Shown here: piece by piece, positions 33,192 to 41,665 of the stretch | Numbering within the stretch: the stretch's first letter is position 1 | Layout: the number at the start of each line of letters is the position of its first letter | Origin: Pseudomonas sp. Irchel 3H7 | GTDB lineage: Bacteria > Pseudomonadota > Gammaproteobacteria > Pseudomonadales > Pseudomonadaceae | Direction: 5' to 3' | DNA: 64,000 bases | Assembly (NCBI RefSeq): GCF_900187605.1 | Contig: NZ_FYEA01000001.1 | Coordinates: forward strand, 124,001 to 188,000 | Position numbers and translations under genes: made by a program | The notes under the pieces: model-generated | The model's input: only the letters and a program-made list of their open reading frames with translations | The model's database searches: none | What the model was told of the DNA's origin: nothing

Positions 33192-33222
33192 GAAGCCCCG
33201 ACAATTGCCGGGGCTCTTTCAT
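33192..33222 (+). terminator. Hairpin terminator after the 79-residue gene
   Basis: AGCCCCG (33193-33199) and CGGGGCT (33209-33215) form a GC-rich stem around acaattgc, followed by CTTTCATT. It serves the forward gene and, reversed, may serve the convergent small gene. Confidence 0.75.
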
Positions 33223-33235
33223 TACAGCCAGCCTG

Positions 33236-33433
33236 TCAGTGGGTTTTGTGACTTTGCGCGCGCGCCGAGCGTTTTTTGTAGCCAGGCAGGGCGGCGGCGT
33301 AGGCCAGCGCTTCCTCCCGGCTGCCAAACGACGCCAGCCGATCGCCCTGAGTACAAACCCGCCATGGGCCATTGTTCACGCTAAGCACGTCATAGCCGTT
33401 CATGTGCATCTTGTTCAACATCGGCATGCTCAT
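33236..33433 (-). CDS. 65-residue DUF2188-like small protein
   Basis: MSMPMLNKMHMNGYDVLSVN then GPWRVCTQGDRLASFGSREEALAYAAALPG: a short beta hairpin with Trp followed by a helix starting at REEA. This fits DUF2188-like small domains. The tail is basic (KKRSARAQSHKTH). GGAGGT lies four bases before the ATG at 33433, which decides this start over 33445. Confidence 0.65.
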   Translation of the reverse strand: MSMPMLNKMHMNGYDVLSVNNGPWRVCTQGDRLASFGSREEALAYAAALPGYKKRSARAQSHKTH

Positions 33434-33658
33434 GGACACCTCCATTTTTTGCTAACGGTCAGATCCAGCTTCACGCTTTTACCTTACACCTTGATTCGCA
33501 CGAAATACCGACCGAGTGTCGCAAGCCGCGACAGTCACGGTGTCGGCACTTTTCGCCGCTGCGAACGCTCCAAACTTCAATGAAACCTTTGCCGCAGGCT
33601 TCGGCTCAAATATTGCAGTTTTATTTCTATTTTGTGACAAGCGGTAAACAGGTAACAG

Positions 33659-34021
33659 ATGAAAGTACGCGCAACCGTTATATGCGAGCAGGATCGCCAC
33701 GTTCTCCTGGTACGCAAACCCCACTGCCGCTGGACATTGCCCGGTGGCAAGGTCGAGCCCGGAGAAACGCGAGCGCAGGCCGCCGTACGTGAATTACAGG
33801 AAGAAACCGGCCTGGATGCTGACGCTGTGCTGTACCTGATGGAACTGCACAGCGGCAGCACGCAGCACCATGTCTACGAGGCGTCCGTGTCGGACTTTGA
33901 GCAAGTGCGCCCGCAAAACGAGATCATCGATTGCATCTGGCATCCGCTGGATTCAGTGCGCAATCTGCACACCAGCGAGGCGACGCTGCGCATCGTTCAA
34001 GCGTTCCAACGGCGTTTATGA
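33659..34021 (+). CDS. NUDIX hydrolase
   Basis: A 120-residue NUDIX pyrophosphohydrolase. The box is complete: [20 protein letters not shown] then ETGL (Gly30, Glu36, Arg44, Glu45, Glu48, Glu49). The N-terminal strand [20 protein letters not shown] is typical of MutT-like or nucleotide-sugar hydrolases. The [15 protein letters not shown] strand ends the fold. It hydrolyses a nucleoside diphosphate derivative; substrate unknown. The 213-bp spacer upstream (33446-33658) has no other gene. Confidence 0.9.
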   Translation: MKVRATVICEQDRHVLLVRKPHCRWTLPGGKVEPGETRAQAAVRELQEETGLDADAVLYLMELHSGSTQHHVYEASVSDFEQVRPQNEIIDCIWHPLDSVRNLHTSEATLRIVQAFQRRL

Positions 34022-34025
34022 GGCA

Positions 34026-34268
34026 TTAGCCGGCGAAGGCTCGACGACCAGCGCTCATTTCGGTGCGTAATTCACCGATGAAATTGGAAATGTCACGGAT
34101 CGTGACGAGGTGCTCCGGGGAAACGCCATTCAACAGTAATTCGACGCGTCCGCTGTCCGGCTCGTACACCTTGATTTGCAAAAGGCCTTGCGAACTCGGA
34201 ATGCAATCGCACTTGAACGCAGGAAAGCCGGATTCGACAATCCGGCAGATATCGTCAATGGCAAGCAT
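34026..34268 (-). CDS. DUF1652 family protein
   Basis: 80 residues: MLAIDDICRIVESGFPAFKC then DCIPSSQGLLQIKVYEPDSGRVELLLNGVS and a C-terminal helix ISNFIGELRTEM. This is the usual layout of DUF1652, a family seen mainly in Pseudomonas, of unknown role. The start is the ATG at 34268; the longer frame to 34310 lacks support. It is convergent with the NUDIX gene with 4 bp between. Confidence 0.8.
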   Translation of the reverse strand: MLAIDDICRIVESGFPAFKCDCIPSSQGLLQIKVYEPDSGRVELLLNGVSPEHLVTIRDISNFIGELRTEMSAGRRAFAG

Positions 34269-34376
34269 GAGTGAACGCCTCGCAGGCGGGTCGATCGACT
34301 GGTTGAGCATAGATGAGCAATGTGTGACCCGCCCGGTACAAAAATGCCAACCCGATCACAACTTTCCACCCTGCCC

Positions 34377-35276
34377 TCAGTGCGCATCGTGATCCCAAAT
34401 CCAGTTCCACATTCCCGGCAAATTCACTGGCTCCGAGCTTTTATCCACGGTACGCGCCAGCGCAGCTTTCTCCAGTTCGGCGTGATCATCGTAGAAAGGC
34501 TTGTCCGCCAGCTTCACGCCTGTCGCGGCGGCGCTATCGAGCAGAATCTGCAGGTATTCGCGCGTGTGCCGCGCGGTATAGCGGTTGAGATCATGAAACG
34601 TCACCACCACCGGAATCACCCCGTCCACAGTCGGCAACTCGCCGAGGGCAATACGTTCACGGACTTCCGATAACTGCCGCAGCATGTTTGCCCGACGCCG
34701 GGGGCTGGCATTGAAGCCCCAGATCTTGCCGTCGTTGGCACTTAAATCCGTCAGCAACACGTGCAAACCGTGCTGTTGATAGGCGGCGAAGGTGCGTTTG
34801 TCGTAATTCCAGAACGGCGGGCGCAGCAACGTCGGCGGCGCCCCGGTGATGGCTGCGATATCAGCCGTGCCGTTGGTCAGTGACTCTTCGAGTTCTTGCG
34901 GGTCGAGCAAGCGATGATTGGTGTGCCAGTGGGTGGCCGTGTGAAACGCCAGTATGTGCCCCTCGTCATGCTCACGCCGCATGATGGCGCGACCGATGTC
35001 ACTGTTGCCCGCTCGTGGCGCGCGCGTCTGCACGAAGAACACCGCTTTGATATTCGGCAACAGCGGATTGTCCTTGAGGCTGTCGAGCACCGTCGCCGAC
35101 GGATTCCAGAAACTGGATGCACTGGGGCCATCGTCAAACGTCAACAGAAAGCGCACCGGTGCCTGGGTTTTCAGGCGTGATTCGGTTTGCGCAGTCATTT
35201 CTATCGGGGCGGCGATACAACCGGCCAACCCGAGGGCGATGAGCGCAGCACAGAGAATCTTGAATCCGGATGTCAT
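34377..35276 (-). CDS. Lipoprotein polysaccharide deacetylase (NodB homology)
   Basis: A 299-residue carbohydrate esterase family 4 protein. The lipoprotein signal peptide ends at LAGC (Cys20). The NodB domain has the catalytic/metal TFDDGPS (Asp48, Asp49), metal histidines in FHTATHWHTNH, and RPPFWNYD as motif 3. The C-terminal motif has VVVTFHDLNRYT. It removes acetyl groups from an envelope or exopolysaccharide and is anchored in a membrane. No polysaccharide operon is nearby. An unusual linker NPLLPNIKAVFFVQTRAPRA precedes the histidine motif. Confidence 0.87.
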   Translation of the reverse strand: MTSGFKILCAALIALGLAGCIAAPIEMTAQTESRLKTQAPVRFLLTFDDGPSASSFWNPSATVLDSLKDNPLLPNIKAVFFVQTRAPRAGNSDIGRAIMRREHDEGHILAFHTATHWHTNHRLLDPQELEESLTNGTADIAAITGAPPTLLRPPFWNYDKRTFAAYQQHGLHVLLTDLSANDGKIWGFNASPRRRANMLRQLSEVRERIALGELPTVDGVIPVVVTFHDLNRYTARHTREYLQILLDSAAATGVKLADKPFYDDHAELEKAALARTVDKSSEPVNLPGMWNWIWDHDAH

Positions 35277-35407
35277 GTTTTGCCTTGAGCACGGCGACGG
35301 CCGTCATGTTGTCGATTGGCAAAACTCCCTCGCCCTTATCCATCCTTGCGCTCCGATACGCGAGCGGAGGTTGGATAAGGTACACAGGGTTTGGTTCCGG
35401 CGCTCGC

Positions 35408-36355
35408 TCAGTGCGCCAATGCCTGTTGAAAAGACGTGTCGATAATCCCGGCGGTGGCCAACGGTGCCGGCAGCGCTTTGACTTTGAACAGGAAGTCGGC
35501 GGTGCTTTGCAGGTCCGTCGCCGCTTGCGTATCGACCGGTCCCACCGTCATGTGCGCCTGACGTAACCAGTGGCGCGACACCTGCTGATCGAGATTGGCT
35601 TTCTTCGCCCACAGATCGGCGTACTCATCCGTATGACTATCAACCCACGCCCGTGCCTGTTTCAAACGACCGAGAAAATCCGCAATGGCCGCACGTTTGC
35701 TGTCGATCGACGGCGTCGACGCAGCGATTGCACTGAGCCCCGGCATCAGATTTTTTGCGGTCAGGATCGGCCGCGCGCCGGAGAACACGATCTGCTGGGA
35801 AATGTACGGTTCCCACACCGGGAAGGCGTCGATGCTGCCCTGTGGCAGGGCTGCGGCGGCATCAATCGGCATCAACTTGACGAACTCGACGTAGTTTTCC
35901 GGCAGACCACCCTGCTCCAGGGCGCGCAAGGTCAACTGCTGACTCCAGGCGCCGGGCCAGTAGGCAACTTTCTTGCCCTTCAGGTCGGCGATGGTTTTTA
36001 CCGGCGAATCCTTCGGCACCAGCAGCGCGATGGTGTCCGGGTTTTGCCGCGAAACGCCGATCAGCTTTACCGGCGCCTGCTTGGCGGCCAGAAACAGAAA
36101 ACCGGAATCGCCCAAAAAGCCCAGATCCAGCGAGCCGGTTTGCAAGGCTTCCGCCAAAGGTGCAGCGGCCTGGAAGTGTTTCCAGTCGACGGTATAAGGC
36201 GCGTCTTTCAACACGCCGGAGGCCTCCACCGAGGCACGGATGTTGTAGTAGTTCTGATCGCCGACATGCAGGACCAATGGCTCATCTGCATGGGAAAGCG
36301 GCGAGGCAAACAGTGCGGTGATTAGCGCACTGCGCAGGAAACGAGAAAGCTTCAT
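35408..36355 (-). CDS. ABC transporter substrate-binding protein, sulfonate/taurine type (SsuA-like)
   Basis: A 315-residue periplasmic protein with a signal peptide (MKLSRFLRSALITALFASPL SHA). The mature part has LHVGDQNYYNIRASVEAS, LDLGFLGDSGFLFLAAKQAP and KTIADLKGKKVAYWPGAWSQ, typical of the NMT1/SsuA-like fold that binds sulfonates, taurine, nitrate or thiamine precursors. The start is ATG 36355; 36382 is possible. It is divergent from a second binding-protein gene at 36650. Ligand unknown. Confidence 0.85.
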   Translation of the reverse strand: MKLSRFLRSALITALFASPLSHADEPLVLHVGDQNYYNIRASVEASGVLKDAPYTVDWKHFQAAAPLAEALQTGSLDLGFLGDSGFLFLAAKQAPVKLIGVSRQNPDTIALLVPKDSPVKTIADLKGKKVAYWPGAWSQQLTLRALEQGGLPENYVEFVKLMPIDAAAALPQGSIDAFPVWEPYISQQIVFSGARPILTAKNLMPGLSAIAASTPSIDSKRAAIADFLGRLKQARAWVDSHTDEYADLWAKKANLDQQVSRHWLRQAHMTVGPVDTQAATDLQSTADFLFKVKALPAPLATAGIIDTSFQQALAH

Positions 36356-36649
36356 GGGCTGACCTGCAAAGGGAAACTGCATAGACCATAACGCTGTTAT
36401 TGCCTGGTTTTGAAATTCGATTAACGCATAAGCTCATCACCGTTGATCACGGCTGTTTGCTTGGCAACAGTGACGAATCACAGTGTTGCTCAAGCAACAG
36501 CTGGAATCCTGCAACATCCCCTCAAGCCCTTTTAAAACGGCGCTTTCAAGTACATGGCACAGAGCCTGCAATATTCCATTCATGCAGGAAGCATTCGATA
36601 AAAATATCTTTTTGGACATAAGAAATCTGTGCCTTTGCCGGAGCGCCCC

Positions 36650-37630
36650 ATGACATCGTTCTTTCCTCGACTCAAAACCCTGCTGGCTGCCAGCGCCATG
36701 GTACTGAGCCTGCAACCGCTCGCCCACGCGGCTGAAACCGCGCCGGCAGAAGTGCATCTCGACTACGCCTATTACTCGCCAGTCAGCCTGGTGCTCAAGC
36801 ACTTCGGCTTCCTCGAAAAAGCCTTGCCGCAGACCAAGGTCAGCTGGGTACTGAGCCAGGGCAGCAACCGCTCGCTGGAATACCTCAACAGTGGCGGCGT
36901 GGATTTCGCTTCCAGCGCCAGCCTCGCCGCGGTGCTGAGCCGCGCCAACGGCAGCCCGATCAAATCGGTCTACGTTTACAGCCGTGCCGAATGGACAGCA
37001 TTGGTGGTGCGCAAGGACTCGCCATATCAGACCATCGCCGACCTCAAGGGCAAAAAGATCGCCGCCACCAAAGGTACCGACCCGTATCTGTTCACCCTGC
37101 GTAGCCTGCAACAGGCCGGGCTGAAAAAAGACGACGTGGAACTGGTCCACCTGCAACACCCGGATGGTCGCACTGCGCTGGAAAAGGGCGATGTTGACGC
37201 CTGGGCCGGACTCGATCCGCACATGGCCGCCAGTCAGGTCCAGGCCGGTTCGCGCCTGCTTTATCGCAACCCGGCGTTCAACAGTTACGGCGTGGTCAGC
37301 GTCACCGAGCAATACGCCAAAGAACATCCGCAAACCATCGACACCGTGATCAAAGCCTACGAACAGGCCCGCGACTGGGCGCTGAAAAATCCCGATGAGT
37401 TCGCCGCCCTTCTCGCCAAAGAGTCCGGCTTGCCACTGGACGTAGCCAAGCTGCAACTGTCGCGTACCGATCTGAGCAGCCCGCAACTGACCCAACAGGA
37501 CATCAGTGCCTCCAAGGCAGCGGCGCCGATTCTGGTCTCCGAGGAACTGGTGCGCCGTGGGGTGAATGTCGATCAAGTCATCGATCAATTGCTCGACAGC
37601 GGCGTGCAGCAAGCCGTCGCCCACCAGTAA
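36650..37630 (+). CDS. ABC transporter substrate-binding protein, aliphatic sulfonate type (SsuA-like)
   Basis: A 326-residue periplasmic protein. The signal peptide is MTSFFPRLKTLLAASAMVLS followed by LQPLAHAAE. The mature part has LDYAYYSPVSLVLKHFGFLE, VDFASSASLAAVLSRANGSP and TIADLKGKKIAATKGTDPYL. It is the likely partner of the permease at 37691. The start follows CCGGAGC at 36637-36643. The 294-bp spacer back to the divergent gene at 36355 contains only AT-rich, promoter-like sequence. The ligand could be a sulfonate ester. Confidence 0.86.
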   Translation: MTSFFPRLKTLLAASAMVLSLQPLAHAAETAPAEVHLDYAYYSPVSLVLKHFGFLEKALPQTKVSWVLSQGSNRSLEYLNSGGVDFASSASLAAVLSRANGSPIKSVYVYSRAEWTALVVRKDSPYQTIADLKGKKIAATKGTDPYLFTLRSLQQAGLKKDDVELVHLQHPDGRTALEKGDVDAWAGLDPHMAASQVQAGSRLLYRNPAFNSYGVVSVTEQYAKEHPQTIDTVIKAYEQARDWALKNPDEFAALLAKESGLPLDVAKLQLSRTDLSSPQLTQQDISASKAAAPILVSEELVRRGVNVDQVIDQLLDSGVQQAVAHQ

Positions 37631-37639
37631 TCGATCAGT

Positions 37640-37678
37640 CTCACGACACATCCGCTGCTGTCGCGGATGTGTCGTGAG
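37640..37678 (+). other. Perfect 16-bp inverted repeat inside the ABC operon
   Basis: CTCACGACACATCCGC (37640-37655) and GCGGATGTGTCGTGAG (37663-37678) form a perfect stem with a 7-nt loop, with no T run. It lies between the binding-protein stop and the permease ribosome binding site (GGAG at 37680-37683). Likely an RNA stabiliser or translational control hairpin. It resembles none of the REP families here. Confidence 0.8.
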
Positions 37679-37690
37679 CGGAGCTCAACC

Positions 37691-38533
37691 ATGACCACTC
37701 ACAGCAAAGACTTGCCCGCGCCACTTGCCGTGTCGCGCCAGCGCCCGGCGGGTTTCAGTCCGGCGTGGCAGCGCCGTTTCAAAGGCTTGGCCGTGCCGCT
37801 GCTGATCATCATCGCCCTGGAAATTATCGTACGCATCGGTTGGTTGCCGTCCTACCAGATGCCGGCGCCGAGCGAGATCGCCCTGACCCTCACCGACCTC
37901 GCTGAAGGCGCACTGTGGAAACACATCGGCGCCAGCCTGATTCGCGTGTTGCTGGGTTTTGCCATTGGCGCCAGTCTCGCGCTGGCGTTTGCTGCCTGGG
38001 TCGGTTTGAGCCGCGAAGCAGAGGCCTATCTGGAACCGACTTTTGCAGCGCTGCGTTCCATTCCGAGCCTGGCCTGGGTGCCGCTGCTGCTGTTGTGGCT
38101 GGGCATCGACGAGACCTCGAAAATTGTCTTGATCGCTATCGGCGCGTTCTTTCCGGTGTACGTCAACGTGGTCGCGGCCATTCGCAACATTGATCGCAAA
38201 CTGGTGGAAGTCGGCCGCATCTATGGCTTCAGCCGCTTGCAACTGGTGCGACGAATATTGCTGCCCGCTGCCCTGCCCGGCCTGTTCACCGGGTTGCGCA
38301 GCGGCATGAGTCTGGCGTGGATGTTTCTCGTGGCAGCAGAGTTGATCGCGGCCACCAAGGGCCTGGGCTATCTGCTCAGTGACGGCCGGGAAACCTCGCG
38401 GCCGGACATCGTGCTGGCTGCGATCATCGTGCTCGCCTTGCTCGGTAAACTCAGCGACGGCTTGCTGGCCATGCTCGAACGCCGCTGGCTGAGCTGGCGC
38501 GACACGTTCACCGGCCAAGGCGCCAGCGACTAA
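37691..38533 (+). CDS. ABC transporter permease, sulfonate/taurine type (SsuC-like)
   Basis: A 280-residue inner-membrane permease with six predicted helices. The BPD_transp domain contains LVEVGRIYGFSRLQLVRRIL, the EAA loop that contacts the ATPase, and LAWVPLLLLWLGIDETSKIV. It belongs with the binding protein upstream. No SsuB-like ATPase gene lies in this window, so the partner must be elsewhere. The ATG at 37691 follows GGAG. Confidence 0.88.
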   Translation: MTTHSKDLPAPLAVSRQRPAGFSPAWQRRFKGLAVPLLIIIALEIIVRIGWLPSYQMPAPSEIALTLTDLAEGALWKHIGASLIRVLLGFAIGASLALAFAAWVGLSREAEAYLEPTFAALRSIPSLAWVPLLLLWLGIDETSKIVLIAIGAFFPVYVNVVAAIRNIDRKLVEVGRIYGFSRLQLVRRILLPAALPGLFTGLRSGMSLAWMFLVAAELIAATKGLGYLLSDGRETSRPDIVLAAIIVLALLGKLSDGLLAMLERRWLSWRDTFTGQGASD

Positions 38534-38562
38534 GCTGAAATCTCCAACCGGAGATTCAGCCC

Positions 38563-39243
38563 ATGTGCGGAAGACTCTCGCAGTACCGTGGCATTCATGA
38601 CTTCGTCGCGGTGCTGAGCATTCCCGACGCGTTGATCAATCACGTTGGCGATGCGCCGCTTGATCGCTATAACGCGGCGCCGACCACCGCGCTGGCCGTC
38701 CTGCATCAACAAGGACGGCACCTGCAGGCCGACAATCTGCGCTGGGGCTGGCGCCCGCATTGGGCCAAGGATCGCCCGCCCCCCATCAATGCCCGGGTCG
38801 AGAAAGTCGCCCATGGTCCGTTCTTCCGGGCGATCTGGCGACATCGCTTGATTGTGCCCGTGGACAACTGGTTTGAATGGGTCGACAGCGGCGACAAAAC
38901 CCGGCAACCCTGGCTGATTCGTCGCGCGGATCATGCAGCGGTTTTCTGCGCCGCCATCGGACAATTTCCGACAACCGAAACGGCGGCCCGGGATGACGAC
39001 GGTTTCGTGATTATCACCGCCGACGCCGCCGGCGGCCTGCTCGACGTCCACGATCGCCGACCGGTGGTATTCCGCGCAGAGTTGGTGCGCGAATGGCTCG
39101 ACCCGGCGACACCCGTTGAACGCGCTGAGCAAATGTTGCTGTTCGAAGGTGAAGGCAGTGAAGTGTTCGAGTGGTACAAAGTCGGCAAAGCCGTCGGTAA
39201 CGTGCGCAATCAGGGGGCCAGTTTGATTATTGAGCAGACTTAA
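38563..39243 (+). CDS. yedK: SOS-response-associated HMCES/YedK abasic-site sensor
   Basis: A 226-residue SRAP-domain protein. Cys2 (MCGRLSQYRG) forms the thiazolidine crosslink with abasic sites in single-stranded DNA. Further active-site residues are Asn37 (YNAAPTT), Glu80 (INARVEKV) and His163 (LDVHDRRPVVF). It protects abasic sites at forks. The start follows CCGGAG at 38549-38554. No LexA box is obvious in the 29-bp gap after the permease gene, so it may be read through from it. Confidence 0.9.
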   Translation: MCGRLSQYRGIHDFVAVLSIPDALINHVGDAPLDRYNAAPTTALAVLHQQGRHLQADNLRWGWRPHWAKDRPPPINARVEKVAHGPFFRAIWRHRLIVPVDNWFEWVDSGDKTRQPWLIRRADHAAVFCAAIGQFPTTETAARDDDGFVIITADAAGGLLDVHDRRPVVFRAELVREWLDPATPVERAEQMLLFEGEGSEVFEWYKVGKAVGNVRNQGASLIIEQT

Positions 39244-39271
39244 ACATTTGCCGACTTCACGCGTCTATCAA

Positions 39272-39304
39272 TGTAGGAGCTGTCGAAGGCTGCGCTCTTT
39301 TGAC
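39272..39304. repeat. Single degenerate REP unit
   Basis: TGTAGGAGCTGTCGAAGGCT begins one unpaired unit of the family at 55462 and 63602, with TGACGCAGCG following. The rest of the 316-bp spacer 39244-39559 is AT-rich, without a recognised gene apart from an operator-like palindrome at 39502. Confidence 0.7.
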
Positions 39305-39501
39305 GCAGCGCTATATGAGATAAACCCATTGCAAATTTTAGCAACTCATAAAGCGAATCACTGCCGTTACAAACCCTGTTTCATTTTTGAGACGGCGCAC
39401 ATAAAACACACGTTCGAATGAACTAACCGCCTGTCTGACATTTCAACCGTCATACATACATTTAGATGCACTACGGATAGCATGCGCGCCGCATTTCCAT
39501 T

Positions 39502-39511
39502 TGGTATACCA
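39502..39511. promoter_or_regulatory. Palindrome TGGTATACCA (second copy)
   Basis: Same 10-mer as at 1146-1155; context TTGGTATACCAG with TTGACCAA following at 39513-39520. It lies 48 bp before the small gene at 39560. Possible GntR-type site. Confidence 0.3.
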
Positions 39512-39559
39512 GTTGACCAAAGAGTCAACAAACCAGGAATCCCCTAACGTCTACAAGCC

Positions 39560-39847
39560 TTGCAGAGAAATAAGTTGCGCGACGATTTTGCAATCAAACA
39601 GGTCAGCGACCTGGAGTGTATTTATCTGTCGATGACAGAACGCTTTGAACTCGACTGTTTTATCGGCCACTACATCAAGACCCGAAACCTGCGTGCCGTA
39701 CCCGATATCGAACGCGTCCTGCGCACCACACTTGAAGGGTATCCCGGCCACGCGCCGGTGATGGTCAACGAGCTGAATGCGTGGATTGATCGAACCTTGG
39801 GATATCGGGCCACACACCCCGATTTCACGCAGTTGGACGATCTTTGA
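39560..39847 (+). CDS. 95-residue hypothetical protein
   Basis: The frame reads RDDFAIKQVSDLECIYLSMT, ERFELDCFIGHYIKTRNLRA and a C-terminal HPDFTQLDDL. A stop at 39545 limits the frame, and the first available start is a TTG at 39560; an ATG at 39632 would give a much shorter product. There is no strong ribosome binding site. A terminator follows directly, which supports a real transcript. Family not recognised. Confidence 0.5.
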   Translation: MQRNKLRDDFAIKQVSDLECIYLSMTERFELDCFIGHYIKTRNLRAVPDIERVLRTTLEGYPGHAPVMVNELNAWIDRTLGYRATHPDFTQLDDL

Positions 39848-39853
39848 AACCGT

Positions 39854-39882
39854 AAAAAAGCCCTGCGTTTGCGGGGCTTTTT
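39854..39882. terminator. Bidirectional hairpin terminator
   Basis: AAAAAGCCCTGC and GCGGGGCTTTTT form a stem around gttt with one mismatch, with A and T runs outside. It serves the forward gene ending at 39847 and the reverse gene ending at 39895. Confidence 0.85.
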
Positions 39883-39894
39883 CGTAGAAATCAC

Positions 39895-40041
39895 TCAAAA
39901 CTTGCGATCGGGGTCTGAAAGCTCTCTGCCGTCATCGTGCTTCCAGGTTTGTTCCTTATGCTTCTCCCGCTCTATTTCCTCTTCAGTCGGCTCATCCGTC
40001 TCTTGCTCATCCGTCTCCGGAAGCTTCTGCTCAGTCGCCAT
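39895..40041 (-). CDS. 48-residue highly acidic small protein
   Basis: MATEQKLPETDEQETDEPTE continues EEIEREKHKEQ and ends SDPDRKF. It has a strong GGGAGGTG site 4-6 bases before the ATG (complement of 40041) and a terminator at the 3' end, so I regard it as a real gene, although it is very short. Disordered, with about one third acidic residues. Family not recognised. Confidence 0.7.
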   Translation of the reverse strand: MATEQKLPETDEQETDEPTEEEIEREKHKEQTWKHDDGRELSDPDRKF

Positions 40042-40094
40042 GTGCACCTCCCGTTATCAGTAAACCTGCATCCCTGAAGCGTAGAACAGACAAC

Positions 40095-40409
40095 TTACAA
40101 CCACCAGCGCAGCAAAAAGAAGAACGCCATGCTCAACAGCATGCTGAGCAAAGTATTGCGCGTGTATATCACCAGTGCGATCGCCACCAGCGAACTAAGC
40201 AAATACGGATTATCCCACTGCAGATTCAGCTGTTTGTCCGGCATGAAGACAATTGGCCCACAGATAGCGGTCAACATCCCCGGTACCGCAAACCCGAGAA
40301 ACTGCCGCGCATTGCTGCTCAAACGCACGGGCAATCGCGGCTCGAGAAACACGTAGCGATTGAGAAACACCAGAATCCCCATGCCAAAAATCACCGCCCA
40401 AACCATCAT
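40095..40409 (-). CDS. azlD: AzlD-type branched-chain amino acid exporter subunit
   Basis: A 104-residue small subunit with three to four hydrophobic helices: VWAVIFGMGILVFLNRYVFL, FAVPGMLTAICGPIVF and a C-terminal LLSMLLSMAFFFLLRWWL. With AzlC it forms a branched-chain amino acid/azaleucine exporter. Its ATG overlaps the AzlC stop by 4 bp (ATGA), so the start is 40409, not the longer frame. Confidence 0.87.
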   Translation of the reverse strand: MMVWAVIFGMGILVFLNRYVFLEPRLPVRLSSNARQFLGFAVPGMLTAICGPIVFMPDKQLNLQWDNPYLLSSLVAIALVIYTRNTLLSMLLSMAFFFLLRWWL

Positions 40410-41104
40410 GTGCGCTCCCGATACAGCTTGTTGCAGATAAACCCGGCAGTCATTCCGGCCAATCCGGACAAAACCAGCGCCGAACCCCATTGCCAGTAAC
40501 TGAACAGCACCGAACAAAACAGCGACACCGCTACACACACCACCGTCGGTACGTTACGCACCACCGGCGTGATCAACGCGATAAACGTGGCGGCAATCGA
40601 GAAATCCAGCCCCAGGTGCTCAAGCCCCGGAATGCTGCTGCCGAGGACAATGCCGGCCAGAGTGAACAGATTCCAGGCGATGTAGAACGTCAGGCCGACG
40701 CCCAGCGCATACCAGCGATTGAATTGCTGGCGATCATGCTGACTGGTCAACGCGAACAACTCATCAGTGAGCAAAAAACCTAGCCCTATGCGCCAGCGCC
40801 CCGGCAGCGGCGAAATCACCGAACGCATGCTCATGCCATACAGCAAGTGCTGCGACGTCAGCAGCAGCGTGGTCAACAAAATCGAGAAAATCCCCGCGCC
40901 GCCCTTGAGCATGCCGATCGCGACCAATTGCGCCGCACCGGCAAACACGATGCTCGACAAGCCTTGGCCTTGCAACGGCGTGAGGTTAGCTTCAATCGCC
41001 ATGGAACCGGCCAGCAGTCCCCACGGCGCGGTGGCCAGAGACAATGGCATGATCGCCGCCGCGCCGCGAAGAAACGCACTGCGCGGCATAAGTGAGTCAG
41101 ACAT
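40406..41104 (-). CDS. azlC: AzlC-type branched-chain amino acid exporter subunit
   Basis: A 232-residue membrane protein of the AzlC/YgaZ family. Features are FLRGAAAIMPLSLATAPWGL, the pore segment FAGAAQLVAIGMLKGGA, and LLYGMSMRSVISPLP with FLLTDELFAL. It exports branched-chain amino acids (YgaZH exports valine and methionine). Coupled to azlD. It is divergent from the DUF2784 gene; the 186-bp spacer shows no other gene. Confidence 0.9.
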   Translation of the reverse strand: MSDSLMPRSAFLRGAAAIMPLSLATAPWGLLAGSMAIEANLTPLQGQGLSSIVFAGAAQLVAIGMLKGGAGIFSILLTTLLLTSQHLLYGMSMRSVISPLPGRWRIGLGFLLTDELFALTSQHDRQQFNRWYALGVGLTFYIAWNLFTLAGIVLGSSIPGLEHLGLDFSIAATFIALITPVVRNVPTVVCVAVSLFCSVLFSYWQWGSALVLSGLAGMTAGFICNKLYRERT

Positions 41105-41290
41105 AAACGTTCTTCAACCAGGAAAACGGTCGCAGACTGTGCCAGCCATTTCGTCTTTTTGGCTTGAACAATCTTGCGCACTTGTGGGAAATCGGCCGGA
41201 TGCGCGCGCAATTCGCTGATTTTCGCACTGACCTCTAATGCCCTGAGCGGCGTAACATAGCGCCATTCACAATCGCGTCAGGGAGACGAC

Positions 41291-41665
41291 ATGCTGTACC
41301 GAATCGCAGCCGACGGGCTGGTGCTGTTTCATTTGTGCTTCATTCTGTTCGTGCTGTTTGGCGGGCTGCTGGTGCTCAAATGGCCACGTTTGATGTGGCT
41401 GCATTTGCCGGCTGCCGCCTGGGGCGTGGCGGTCGAGGTGTTGCACCTGACCTGCCCGCTGACCTACTGGGAAAATCTCATGCGCCACGCTGCCGGGCAG
41501 ACTGAATACGCCGGCGGCTTCATCGAACATTACATCTGGCCGATCATCTACCCGGCCGGGCTCACCCCGCAGATTCAACTGGCGCTCGGCAGCGTGGTGC
41601 TGGCGACCAACCTGTTGGTGTATGGCCGCTTGATCCGTTCGTGGAAGTTGCGCCGAGCGCTGTAA
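41291..41665 (+). CDS. DUF2784 membrane protein
   Basis: 124 residues: DGLVLFHLCFILFVLFGGLL, WGVAVEVLHLTCPLTYWEN and FIEHYIWPIIYPAG are the DUF2784 pattern. Four helices, unknown function. The two polar motifs (CPLT and EHY) are conserved and may bind a ligand. Convergent with the DUF3087 gene, directly abutting it. Confidence 0.85.
   Translation: MLYRIAADGLVLFHLCFILFVLFGGLLVLKWPRLMWLHLPAAAWGVAVEVLHLTCPLTYWENLMRHAAGQTEYAGGFIEHYIWPIIYPAGLTPQIQLALGSVVLATNLLVYGRLIRSWKLRRAL

Noticed and set aside
37640..37678. Hairpin as a Rho-independent terminator
   Set aside because: No T run follows and the next gene of the operon starts directly after it.
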